From positions 186,001-250,000 of the forward strand of contig BCIV01000007.1 of NCBI GenBank assembly GCA_001600055.1: a DNA stretch of 64,000 nucleotides, in the 5' to 3' direction. Source of the stretch: Filobasidium wieringae. Taxonomy: Eukaryota > Basidiomycota > Tremellomycetes > Filobasidiales > Filobasidiaceae. The notes under the pieces are model-generated. The model saw only the letters and a list, made by a program, of their open reading frames with translations, was not told where the DNA came from and did no database searches. A program made the position numbers and the translations under genes. This document shows positions 32,098 through 43,185 of this stretch, one piece after another. Position 1 is the first letter of the stretch; every line of letters begins with the position of its first letter.

Positions 32098-35000
32098 CTA
32101 ACCCAACAAATCTGCATTTCCACTCGCACTGATGGCAATGATTGTCTAAAAAGGCAAAAGGTTAGACGGGAAAAAGGATCGCACACAAAGAGAAGCTTAC
32201 CTCGTCTTCCAGGTATTTGCTAACAGCGATACTGTCGCTCAAACCCTTCCTTCGCCTCGTCTTCAGAACCAAATCTCGCGCAAGAGCCTGACCAGTAGCA
32301 GGCTCAAGCGGTCTAAGCTGTATGCTGGTATCCGTAGGGTCACCAGGTACGACACTCCAATGATCAAAGTGCATCTGACAGAATGCCTGACCCTGAGTTG
32401 CCATTCTTAGATCGGTCTCGAAACCGTTGGCATCTAATACAGGGATGAAAGCCTGTACGGTATAAAGGGGAGAACCTGGCTTGGGAATATCTTTCGTAAC
32501 GTGCCCACGTCGACGAGCAAGTACTGTATAGATGGCGGCCACGCAATCTGCTGGTGCTTGTACTTCGACGTAATACACAGGCTCAAGCAATCGAGGAGTA
32601 GCCTATGAATAGACCTTGGTAAGCCGTGTCATCTCGTATTGATGTGTACTGAACATACCAATAAGAAACTCGAGTAACACACACGCCTGGCGGTCGGAAT
32701 AATCTGACCACCACCACGATATATTGGCTCTTGAGCTAGAGAAGCATCCAATACCCTAAATTTCACTCCTCGGATGGCTGCAAAGTGCTTCGTCAATACG
32801 AGCTCGTGTCAATCAAGTTTGACTTGACACCTACGCTCATCACATAGAGGTCCTTCTCGAGTTCCCCATTGGAATCCTTGTTTGATGGATTCTCGCACAC
32901 TCGTCAGCAGCTTCGTATCGACCTACAATCCGTACTGATCATCATCAGAGCGGATCACAAGCACCTTGAGCTGACTCGGTTGCTTACCTCTGATGGCAAT
33001 GTATCGTTGACAAGAACGTTTGATCCCTGCTCATCGGGCCCAAACGCCCAGATGTTTCGACTGGCCAACAGATCCCATTGGTATTTCGTTTCGAAGAACT
33101 TCCCTCGTTCTTTGTTTGTCATCTTCATTGTCACCTTGCCTCCTTCTAGATCCTCTGCCAGACCTCGCTCCAAAGGCTCGGCAATCATCGTCAGTCGGTT
33201 CTTCTTGTTAGGCGTGTCCGCATAGCACTTCAGTGCAGATGTCTCGACTACTGTCTCACAGAACTTGACAACCGGGTCTGACACCTTGATCTCGATCTCG
33301 GAGAACAGGCGTCGGAGATCGTGCATGACACAATCCAAATAAAGTTCTCCAGTTCCGAGGATGATATGTTCTCCTGATTCCTCGACTTTTGTGGTCAACA
33401 AGGGATATGATTTGTTGACTTTTCGCAAACCGTCAAGCATTTTTGGCAACTCTGCTGGCGAGATGGGTTCCACAGCAATTTTCAGTACCGATTGGGTGAT
33501 GTGTTTGATGGGCCTGAAGATATAAAGATCGTCCTCGATATCTTTTGACACTATCGTAGCAGTTTTCGATATCGAGGCGTCGACTCCTCCTAGTAAGACC
33601 AGGTTTCCAGCACAAGCACGCTCAGTCTCAACGACATATCTGTAATAGAGCCGAACGTCAGCATCGTCCATCAGGAGGGCCACGAAATGCTTGAACTAAC
33701 CTCGACTCGTTAACCCAGATGTTGTCGATGGTCTGCAACGTCATGTCCTCCTCATCATCTGGAGAATAACCTTCTCCCAAAACCTTCACTACCTGTCCCT
33801 GCTTGATGGTTCCGCTCATTACTCGTCCGAAGGCCCTGAACTCCTGCGCATCTGAGGTGTGGTATAGTTTGGTGATATGTACAACAGCTGGGCCCTCGGG
33901 ATCACAAGCCTTCATGGCCAGAGCGACCTCGCTATCCTGAGGACCGGTGTAGTTGAATTCAACCTTTTGCCGCGAGGCATCCAGTGGAGAGGGGAAGGTC
34001 TCGACAATCAAGTCGACCAGACCCTTGGAAGGTCCGAAAAAGGCATCAAGAACAACCTTGAGCAGAGGCCTAACATCCATTTTGTAAGCGGCGGGCTTGA
34101 GGGTGATTCGTAGCTTAGCCAATGTGCTCTTCAACGTCTCGGTGTCCTCGCTCAATACCTAACATAAGACGAGACGTTCAGTCAGTCACACAAAATCGGT
34201 TTGAGGGGGTAGCAGCTTACCTGAGTATATAGCTTATACAGAGGTTCCAGGATAAAGTGCACAAACGATCGCTTCGTCTCGATGCTCCCTGCATTTCTTG
34301 AGAATTTCCTCGTCTCCTCGTCATAATAGATATTTCCCCACAACCTCATGGCAAAGGCATCAACGTCCACAGCTCCATAGGTATCGCTGTAGAGCTGAGC
34401 AAAAGACTGCAGGGTGAAACTCCAGCCCATTTGAGTGGAAGCGAAAACGACGTTTCCTCGCTCTGGCGAAATCCTCATGCTCTCATCTGGGTTAATTCCC
34501 CTATGTCAGAGCCCCACAATCTCAGCTCGAGCAATTTTTCACGACATCACGAACTCAACCTACGCAATGATAGTATTGACCTCTTCAATGCTGTGCTTGA
34601 TCTTGAAGAAGGCCTCGGAAGGTGGTAACCTCAGCTCCAAAATCAACCTATCCATCTTGTTAAGGACCAGAACGATTGGTAATCTCTCCTGCATAGCATG
34701 CTTGATGATTTCCTCCGTGTTGCTCATAACGCCCTCAACCACATCGACAACCAGAAGCACTCCGTCAACCAGTCTCGTTATACTCGCAACTTCGTCCACG
34801 AAGTTCACATGACCAGGGGTATCGATAAGGTTGACCAGGTGAGATTTCCCTCGGGTCGTCGATAGAACAAGAGACATCGAGTTGGATTTTACGGAGATCC
34901 CTCGATCACGGGACAGAATGTGAGTATCCGTGTATCGGATCTGATGGACACATCGGCACTCTTATAAGTACGGCTTCACGAAGCTGGATTCGGCAATTTC

Positions 35001-35782
35001 TTACAGGTGCATCTGCGTCCCAAGTTAGCTGATGAGTTTCCAAGGTCAACATATCCAGCAAGGAGGTCTTTCCGTGATGAAGGTGACCCGCCACCATTAC
35101 ATTTCGAATCATCGAAGGGTGTTCCATCAAATCCAGCATGAATCTATCGATCAAATCTCGTTATGATCAGCGCCATACGGCCACAGCTCATATACTACCA
35201 TGATAGACTCACGACCTATCGAATCTAGTGACCGGCAAGTCCTTCTCCTGTTCCGCGAACTTCCTGACTTTGATAGGTGCTACAATAGGTTCAGAAAGCG
35301 GTTGCGCATCTTCTTCTTGTACTATAGTTTCTACGTCAGGTCCGTATGTCTCTTCTGCTGTCGGGTAGTATTTTTTGTCTTCATGCAGTACGATCTGGTT
35401 TCTTGGATCTTAAGATATAGTAGAAAATCAGTCACAATACCCTAATGACAGAATCCGCTTAAATGGATCATGAACTGACTCGTGCCCACTCCGTCCATGC
35501 TCATTAGTTGCATATGCCGACTGTCCTCATCCACCTCCATTCCATCGGCGTCCTCATCATCGTCTGCTGGTATGTTCCCACTTTGAGCTTGAACATTCAC
35601 AGCAGCCGAGGTCGAGGCTTGGGCGATCTCTCCGTCCGAGCTTCCATCATCAGAATCAAGGTCACCACCGATGTAGTTTCCAAACTCTGTTCAAATGTAA
35701 ACCTTCAGGATCAATCCGGACGTAGATTAAGTATGTGTCTAAGCGAAACGGTAAACTCACCATCATAATCTTCCATAGACAT
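32098..35782 (-). CDS. SNU114: SNU114, U5 snRNP GTPase
   Basis: EF-2-like GTPase of the U5 snRNP that controls Brr2 and spliceosome activation and disassembly in the nucleus. Twelve exons from ATG 35782: 35761-35782, 35480-35686, 35213-35408, 35005-35143, 34564-34940, 34221-34500, 33701-34158, 32988-33639, 32835-32922, 32659-32777, 32201-32602 and 32098-32145. All phases close, to 995 residues. Switch motifs: G1 GHLHHGKT (161-168), G3 DTPGH (228-232), G4 NKMD (282-285). An acidic N-terminal domain precedes the GTPase. Domains II-V follow EF-2 order ([61 protein letters not shown]). The last small exon ([15 protein letters not shown]) differs from the yeast C-terminus and rests on splice consensus only. 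Confidence 0.95.
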
Positions 35783-36142
35783 GCTGGCTAGTTCTCGCTC
35801 GTGCTTCTAATTCCTACTTGACGTGTCAGATTTTGTGCCCTTTTCGCGAGGCTTTTTCGTTGTGTGTCGCCCAGTAATATGAGATATAGGTTCTGGAGAC
35901 GTCTATAGACAACCGATTGGGATGGTGGCTAGATGTGGTGTTGACTATGAGAACGTCATGGATGATCCTGCTAAGCTCGAGCTTCGATAACTTGAATTCG
36001 CTCGCGTCTCGCTTTCCCACGCGCGAAATGACTAAAAGCGCAATCCGAGGTAACCTTTGTACACTTGCTTGATATGATCAACAGCAAATCAAGAGCTCAT
36101 CGTCTTACCGGCCATCTCATCTGCTAGAGCAAATCTCATATC
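35783..36142. promoter_or_regulatory. divergent promoter between SNU114 and the mitochondrial protein gene
   Basis: 360 bp between two divergent ATGs, too short for another gene and probably a shared bidirectional promoter. Confidence 0.55.
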
Positions 36143-37194
36143 ATGATGCTCTCTTCCACTAAGATGGCTGCTAGCCGACTTCCTCAAGTGTTCGCCGCCC
36201 GGTCGATATCAACATCTGCGATAATTCAGCTCGAAAAATCCATGGCTGAATTGCTGCAGGAAGTTCCTCCTGAGCTCCGTATTCCCATGATCAAGGTTGA
36301 TAACGCCAATATCAAAACCGGTAAGCAGCTGTACTAACACCATCGAAACTTAGCCTGATTTGATTAATGATCGAGCAGGTGTCAACAAGAGGAGGACCCC
36401 TCAGGCGGATTCGGCCGGAGCTTCTCGGGCGCCTCGTCGAAAGGAGACGATCAGTTTCGGACGTTCGAGAGAAGCCGACACCACTCAGCAAGCTCCTCGA
36501 CCCAAAAGATTATATCAGGAAAAAGACGTAGCCTCCGAGGGCTTCCGAGCATTAGCGAGGAAAGACCCTTCAGCAAGTTCAGGCCAACCGGAAGGATCGA
36601 GGCCGAGGCGTACCAGAGATGAAAACACTGCACAGGCAACAAGACCCGCCCCTATGCCCAAAAACCAGCCCGCTCGAGACTTCACCAGGCAGAGAAGCGA
36701 GAGGCCGGAGAAGCCTCATCCTGTCGCGCAACAGATCTCCGCGGAGGACTACAGACCTCAGCGACCTAGAAACCAAGACGATCTGTTCGGAACTAGTTCG
36801 CTATTGGATGTGAAACTGGAAGATGTGGCGGAGAGTGGGGAGCAGAGCGACGGGTTTGTAGGAGATGCCAACGCGGTAGCTGCCGATCGAGGTAAGCTCG
36901 GATTACCTAACCGTAATCTATGTTAGATTGCTAATTGCTTCGTACACAGACTCTGCTCTGCATCGAGCCCTTCTTGCAGCCGGTTCTTACTCGCACTTAG
37001 CTGTCGCTCCCTTCTCCCAGTCTTCCCCCTCTTCACCCAACGCCATTGTCGACTCCAAAACAAACCAACAGACCATTCACAAATTTGCGGTGCATCACGC
37101 TGATTTCGTCCTTTCCCGAGAAGGAAATATGACGCAGAGCCAGCGTGGGATTGTGAAGGGGTTAGTTATGGGTAGACTTGGCGTGAGGTCTTAG
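36143..37194 (+). CDS. predicted mitochondrial protein of unknown function
   Basis: Three exons: 36143-36320, 36379-36891 and 36950-37194, giving 252 residues with intact phases. The N-terminus is a typical mitochondrial presequence: Arg, Ser and Ala rich without acids (KMAASRLPQVFAARSISTSA). The middle is charged and disordered, rich in Arg, Pro and Gln. The C-terminal 80 residues look folded (ALHRALLAAGSYSHLAV ... FAVHHADFVLSREGNMTQSQ). The overall shape would fit a fast-evolving mitoribosome or mitochondrial assembly factor, but I do not recognise the family. A second ATG (36164) could be used. Confidence 0.75.
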
Positions 37195-37354
37195 TGACGA
37201 AGGAGCCCTTACGAGAAAGATATATGTGTATTTTTACTTTGTAACATTTTTGTCATGATGCCAATATGCCAATACGTCTATCTATCTCTATGGCTTCGAC
37301 CCAGAAATAGTCGCATCCCCTTTGAGTGGAAAGGTCATTATGTCCAATTCGCGA

Positions 37355-37530
37355 AGACACGGGAGAGCAGCTCGTATCGTAAACAGTTCAAATGTAGTTT
37401 ATGTGACACTACAGAAGACTGAAAGGGTGGCACAATTTGAAGTATGACTGCCACCTTTGTCGTAAGTACCGATCAAGGCAAGGGTACCTAACCCGACATA
37501 ACCAGGAAAACCGTAAGAAGTTGATAATTA
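37355..37530 (+). pseudogene. remnant of C2H2 zinc-finger coding sequence
   Basis: One frame reads QFKCSLCDTTED with a Cys-x2-Cys pair, then stops. Another frame 30-40 bp on reads WHNLKYDCHLCRKYRSRQG, then YLTRHN. Together these look like finger repeats broken by a frameshift and stops. No start codon or splice pair restores them. It may be a decayed gene or coincidence. Confidence 0.25.
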
Positions 37531-37709
37531 CTATCCACTCAGCTAAATCATCCGGCATCTCTCCTAGACCGAGACCAACGTTGGTAGCTGGATACCTTAA
37601 ATGCTCTTATGGGGTCAAGGCTTGCCAAACATGTGGACGGGTTTTACATCTCCTTTTCATCAAGCTTTTACGTTTATGGATACAGTAACAGTCCGAAGTC
37701 GAATCTCGC
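37531..37709. other. 3' region of the SDR gene
   Basis: Short stretch between the zinc-finger-like remnant and the SDR stop; nothing further is seen. Confidence 0.4.
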
Positions 37710-39172
37710 TTAGAGACTAGCAGTTCCGGCCAAAGTAGCACCTCCGTCTGGATGAAGTTCCTGGCCGTTACAGAACACCGCAGCTCTACTAGCCAAGAAC
37801 AAGGCGCACCCAGCCATGTCCTTCTCCGAACCGGGTCGACCTGCAGGGTTACCCTCTCCCTTGCCGGTTCCGGTCAAGTCAGATTTCTGATCTGCTTCTT
37901 TCCCTCCGGCGGTCATCTGACTGGGGAACTGATGGTGTCATGGGACGATAATTAGTTGAGTTGCAGTGCATCTATGAGGATTCGGAGCTTACAATTCCCG
38001 GCTGGTAACGCGACACGAATTCATGGTTATTAGCTGGGTTGCAGAGGAGTGTATGGACGCGTTCGAACTTACGGCGATCTGATTACATCGTATTCCGGTC
38101 TCCAACAACTCGGTCGCAAGGACCTTCGTCATTTGGAATGTCGCACTCTTAGATGCAGCATAAGCGTACTGGCCGCCAGATGCTCGCTTCATAACTCCAG
38201 ATATAGAGGTAGTGTTGATGATCTATGAAGCACGATGTGGCTGAGCATCTACGAAAGACTGCAAGCTGATATAGAAGGATCTACCTGACTGGCGTAACCC
38301 TTTACACTCTCCTTTCCCTTAGCGAGGAGAGGAATGAAAGCGGCCGCGGTGAACTGCGGGGTATAGCTGATCAGTGGAACGATCGTAAATAGATGCATTT
38401 ACACCACTCACGTAAGCAGCTGTAGTATTGGTCTTCAAAATAGCAGCCCACTCTTCTGGAGTAGACTTGAACATTTGCTCGGAAAGAGCTACAGGATCGC
38501 TCTTGTCGACATCTTCGTATCCTTCACGAGACTCCTCCCCAGCAATACCTGCATTGTTGAAGCTGTTATGATGCTCAAGTTAGCGAGGATTGGGGGAATC
38601 GAAGTGAGTTGGTAGCGTACAGGACTTGGATGCCTCCTTCTGCCTGATCCCCAATCTCCTTGACGATCTTCCTCAAGCTATCCTTGTCCGTGACGTCTCC
38701 TTGAACAGGAACGATGACACCCCTCTCCTTTCCATCCCCGCTGTAAAGCTTGACAATCTTGTCCAGCGATTCCTTATTCCTCCCGACTGCAAAGACCTTG
38801 GCGCCGTTCTCGATCATAGCGGTCGTGATCATAAGCCCGATTCCAGTGGCAGCCCCAGTCTGGTGTCAATCTTAGACCGGTCAATTACGATCGAGGCTCA
38901 TGAAATGTGTGGGAACTGACTATGACGATGTTCAAGCCACTGACATCAAAGAGTTCCGAAATCTTGAGATGAGGGTGAGCGCCTTCAGACATGGTTTTGG
39001 TCGATGTTGTTGGTGAGTGTTTGATGCTGGTGGTTACGAACGTACGTGACGTGTTCGAGATAGGGGTAAGTGTGCTAGACAGATGTGCGCTTGCAGCAAA
39101 GTTTATAGTTCTTGCAATCCGAGCACTCCTCGAGAACGTTCTGATGGCAGGGGTACAAAGCTTTATAGACAT
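37710..39172 (-). CDS. short-chain dehydrogenase/reductase, probably mitochondrial
   Basis: NAD(P)-dependent SDR; the substrate is unknown. Seven exons from ATG 39172: 38921-39172, 38621-38859, 38412-38562, 38285-38353, 38073-38222, 37993-38001 and 37710-37928, giving 362 residues. The first 60 residues are Ser, Thr and Arg rich without acids (CTPAIRTFSRSARIARTINF), a likely mitochondrial presequence. The Rossmann motif TGAATGIG crosses exons 1-2. NNAG is in exon 3, catalytic Ser in INTTSISGV and YAYAASK in exon 5, then IAPGIFPSQMT. Exon 6 is only 9 nt and supplies PGI of the conserved PG turn. A downstream ATG at about 38992 would give a shorter cytosolic form. Confidence 0.88.
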
Positions 39173-39287
39173 CTCGGTAGAAAGAGTACAGCAGTGGTAG
39201 AGGGGGGCGGTAGACGACGAAGTGGGCAGTCGTCGTCATGTGGTAATGAGGTGTTTTGTACGATCTCATGCAGTAAGCAAGGTCAAC

Positions 39288-39295
39288 TGACGTCA
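39288..39295. promoter_or_regulatory. CRE-type palindrome TGACGTCA
   Basis: A perfect 8-bp ATF/CREB (bZIP) consensus site, 116 bp upstream of the SDR start. Presence is certain; use is inferred. Confidence 0.6.
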
Positions 39296-39299
39296 GCTA

Positions 39300-39335
39300 A
39301 AGGTCACGTGATGTATGAATAGACCACGTGACCTT
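39300..39335. promoter_or_regulatory. inverted repeat containing two CACGTG E-boxes
   Basis: AAGGTCACGTG at 39300-39310 is repeated as its exact reverse complement CACGTGACCTT at 39325-39335, with a 14-bp spacer. Each half contains CACGTG in a GTCACGTG context favoured by Cbf1-like bHLH factors. The arrangement suggests cooperative binding of two dimers. Confidence 0.65.
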
Positions 39336-39514
39336 GGGAGATATTCAGGTAGCTGGCGGCTGGACGTCCTCCTTGAATTTTCCCCGAGGGAACGGATGAG
39401 AAACTAAAAAAGGCGGTGTCGTGAACACAACAGACCGGCAACGTCTGGATTGAATCGAGACGAGGGAGTGTGTTAGCGTGTAAATCATTACATCTTTTTG
39501 AACATGGGCACCGC

Positions 39515-41165
39515 ATGAACCGGGTTTGTTGGACTAGGGTTCACTGTCCACTAGAAGCTGAAAATGCCTTCTCCAGGCTAGAATTTATCGAGCCCTTCTC
39601 CTGTCTTAGCTTCTGCTTCTCAGTTGAGGCAAAAAGAATCAGAGAGATCGCCGTTTCAGAAGGATCTCCATCACGCAATTCCGGAAGCTAATTTTGCTAC
39701 ATCACTTGACCAGAGCGCGGAGATACCTTTGGCGTCTCAAGTTCGCAGGTTCAACGATTTCCTCGCGTTCTTATATGGAGTTCATACACATGTTCGCCCT
39801 TGAGATCGCTCATTCATGTAGATTACGCTCTCACAGCTTCTGATGAAAGCTCGTATCGATAAGATGATCAACAACAAAAGGCAGTCCAGCCACTCAGGAT
39901 CGACTGTCAAACGTACAGCGTCATGGAGCGACACCTCCTCTCAGATATCCTCCACTCCTGTCCCGGGATCTTTCAACCCTCGAGACTACTACCTTTCCCT
40001 CGCAAATGGTGGTACCGAACTTGTCTTGTGCTCATCCAATTTCATCCCTTACCCGATGATCGCATATTTGATGAAGGAGAAGAAAGATTCGGCCGTTTCC
40101 GTTAAATACCAGGGCGGGGATGCTATAACGAATATGGAGGCCGCGTTCCATCACTTTCTTACTCCTTTCGTACCGATCCTGATGCACGGTGACTATCACT
40201 TCAATGGCGGACACGGGGTGGAGGATTTTGGGCTAGATAGAGAAGGGAAACAGAGAGCGAGGACGGTGATCCTTTCTGGATTGGTGCAAATGGACTTCGA
40301 GACGTACGATGTCATGTTCCAACTAACCAGGTTGGGACAAGAAGCCATGCCCGGCCTAGCTCTTGGAAAGGGATTTTCCATTCCCACAACGTATATAAAG
40401 ACGGATCCTTCTTTTAGGAGGGGGTACGATATCAGGCTGAAGATGCATGCTGTTCATCATCTGACGAGAGAAGGGATGTTACCCGGCACCAATAATCTGC
40501 CGGCGAGCTCAAAGGTTTTGAGTATGGAACAGTCCATCACTCATATCTCCAACCTGATTCAAGGGAGAACGATTTCTCACGAACTCGAGAACTGTTTCGT
40601 CAAATCTCATGGAGCCCTCCTTTCTCTGGAAATGATCCTCTCCACCTCGATTCATCAATCGCTCAACGAATTTCACGCTTTGGAGACGAAAATCCGACCT
40701 GATCAAGGGTATATCTACACCTGGGATCCTGCTTCTATTTTCGCCAATAAGCTCAGTCCAACGTTACTCAACCGGATTGTTATATTAGGGATCAAGATGG
40801 CGGTGACCGTACATGGGATGAAACTGAAGAGCATGAGAGCGTTTGGGTTCAATGACTATGCGGATCCTGCCGCGGTAAACTTGTTGAACGCCGTTTTCCG
40901 TGACTCTGCTGCGAGTCATGTATCTATCTACCCCAAATCGCATCTCTTCCCGGCACCCAACTACCTATACCGCCTTCCTAACGGTTTAGCCGGGGACGCG
41001 ACGCAGTCACTTCTAGTCATACACAACAACTCGGACGGATTCGGTCAGAACATAGAGACGGAAGGTCCTGGTGGGAGTCTTGATGGAGCTGTGGGATGGA
41101 ATTCGAGCGCGGCCGCTGGTCTCAGGCGGGAGAGGGATTGGAGCAAGGTAGAATTGATCAAATAA
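39515..41165 (+). CDS. unrecognised protein, about 500 residues, mostly single exon
   Basis: The main open frame from ATG 39843 gives 440 residues. Upstream, 39577-39775 is also open and protein-like (LASASQLRQKESERSPFQKD, SQVRRFNDFLAFLYG). It joins in phase if an intron of about 46 nt ends at 39823, continuing ITLSQLLMKARIDKM. The first exon (ATG 39515, then an intron of about 60 nt) is tentative. The body looks globular: NGGTELVLCSSNFIPYPMIA, PILMHGDYHFNGGHGVEDFG, MRAFGFNDYADPAAVNLL, SHVSIYPKSHLF. His, Asp and Asn clusters could be an active site, but I know no matching family. No transmembrane helix or signal peptide is seen. It is divergent from the SDR gene and shares its E-box promoter. 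Confidence 0.7.
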
Positions 41166-41678
41166 GAAGGGTTTGATAATAATAGGAACTTTTTCATACC
41201 ATTAATCTGTCTTGTAAGGTATGCGTAGGCGCAATGATAGGAAAATACCAGATATTGTCAATAAATAGTACAGCACAGCGAGGCGACTAACGATCGTCAT
41301 GACGGTCTCTAATAAAGCTGAGGAAGATGCCGAGGTGGAGGCTGACATTTATAATATTTATCACGCTCGACTTACGACGATCCGGTCGCCGCGCATACGA
41401 TCGCTCTTCTTGGCCTCTTGGACTCTGCCTTCGTTCACTCCGGAAAACGACATAATCATCCCTCTCCCTCCAACTCAGGCTTCCTCTACGTTGCTCTGGT
41501 GTGCCATACTCACTCGAAACGTATAATCCGCCAACTGTCACCTAAAACTTAGCGTTCCAGACTGGTTATCAAATCAACTTCCGAAGGCAGTTTATCCTCC
41601 TAGCCTCCTTAGAAACTACAACCTTGCATACTGCATCGATCGATTAGCAATTGCCCCTGAGCGTTCTCTGCCCTCGTC
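41166..41678. other. intergenic region
   Basis: 513 bp between same-strand genes; no supported gene. Confidence 0.45.
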
Positions 41679-42737
41679 ATGTCGATCGCATTTCCGACCA
41701 CCGCTTCGACCCTGACAAGCTCAGACCTCTTCCCCGTCGCTACCTCAACAAGCACAGGGGGAGGCAATAACAATGGCACGCCAAGCTGGTTCGGAGGTGG
41801 AGGTCCTTCATCTAGTGCTTATTTCCAAACGGTCATCATCAGTTTAGTAGCACTGGCTGTGCTTTTGATCATCTCGGTGGTACGTTGCTTTTCAAATCGA
41901 GGTATTGCGAAATGAACGGAAAATCTGATCTTGATTGGGATTGCGTAGTCGTTCTTATATTACCGACGACGACGCTTGAGGATGTACGCTGCAGCGGACT
42001 GGCCGTTCGCCGACAGAGGAATGGGTGGAGGTCTCTTCTTCCCTGGAGCGAACGATGGGAGGAACAAGGAGTCGAAGGATGTTGGAGAGAAGCCTGATAT
42101 GTGGGAAGTCAACCTTGATGACGAGAAATTGGGAGCGATCAAGAATGACCGAAGGGCAGGGTTAAGCTCGGAGGAGAGGGAGATGCAACAGTACGAGGAG
42201 GAGAAACACGGGTCTTTGGAGCATTGGCAACCTCTTTCCATTACTTCATTGTCTACCAGTCAGGCGGCAGTTCCAGCCGGGACGGAGGAAACCACTAGGC
42301 CTATCTCTCGGTTTACAAGAGGTGTATCTGCCGGGCGAGTCAATACCGACACAACATGGAACTCGACGTCTAATGCTCACAATCCGTCTTCGACATCGTC
42401 CGCTACTACTTTGCCAATCCATCTGACCTACATCATTGCCATGCCTCAACCACCAGTCACCAAGAAACCTGTACAACCGACTTCTGCATGGGATGACATG
42501 GACGGAGAAGATATTCCTGAGGTCCAATTAGGAACTACCATCGTTGACCTCGAATTTCCATCAACCTCAAATACCGGGACTTATCCTCCCCCTGCTCCAC
42601 CTGCCACGTTAAGCCAAGCGCTGGGTATGGAGGAACCCTCCAGCTTGAGCTTGAGGGACGTTTTGGGCTTGCCAGCTCCGGTACAACGGACTAGGAGGGA
42701 GAGGAGACGTGAGAGGGAGCACATCGGAGTGAGATGA
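41679..42737 (+). CDS. single-pass membrane protein of unknown function
   Basis: Two exons, 41679-41879 and 41949-42737, giving 329 residues. A short Ser/Thr/Gly-rich N-terminal part is followed by one clear transmembrane helix (FQTVIISLVALAVLLIISVV), then a basic stop-transfer block (YYRRRRLR). The intron falls just after the helix. The long tail is polar and disordered, with short acidic and Pro-rich pieces (LGLPAPVQRTRRERRRER at the end). Type III topology with the tail in the cytosol is expected. Proteins of this shape are common in basidiomycetes, often without known function. I do not recognise a family. Confidence 0.75.
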
Positions 42738-43185
42738 CGACGTGATTTAAAAGGAGGATCTGCCTATGCTATCATCATCAACAGAGTACAATAGACGTGA
42801 CTGTGTATCCCTTAGATTATTGTAGAGAATATGTACGTGTACATGACATATCGTGCTCTGATGGTCGGGTCGCCTCACGAGCCGGGTCCGTTTGTATCAG
42901 AGCCTGACATGTAAAAATCGCTCAGTCTGAGCTTTCGCGGTCGAGAGGACTTTCAACCCTGGACTTGAATGGGTGAAAGTCGATTGCACCTCCAGACCAT
43001 TCTTACACCGCTGTATTCCAAATATCATATTGACATCTATCCAAGGGTGAACAATCCTTTTAGATCGACACATCTGTCTGATTTCCGTCCAATCGCACCC
43101 AGTCGTGAGAAATCAGGATCATTTGTTGGCCAGATCTATTATCTCAAACAGTGCAAGCGGTTGTTCAAGCTTATCTTTCCGAATC
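42738..43185. promoter_or_regulatory. intergenic region upstream of RNA14
   Basis: 448 bp; no coding frame supported apart from the open frame that runs into RNA14 from 43105 without an ATG. Confidence 0.5.

Larger units (their letters stand above)
39173..39514. promoter_or_regulatory. divergent promoter shared by the SDR gene and the unrecognised gene
   Basis: About 342 bp between divergent starts, the right-hand start being tentative. It holds a TGACGTCA element and an inverted pair of CACGTG boxes, listed separately. Confidence 0.55.
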
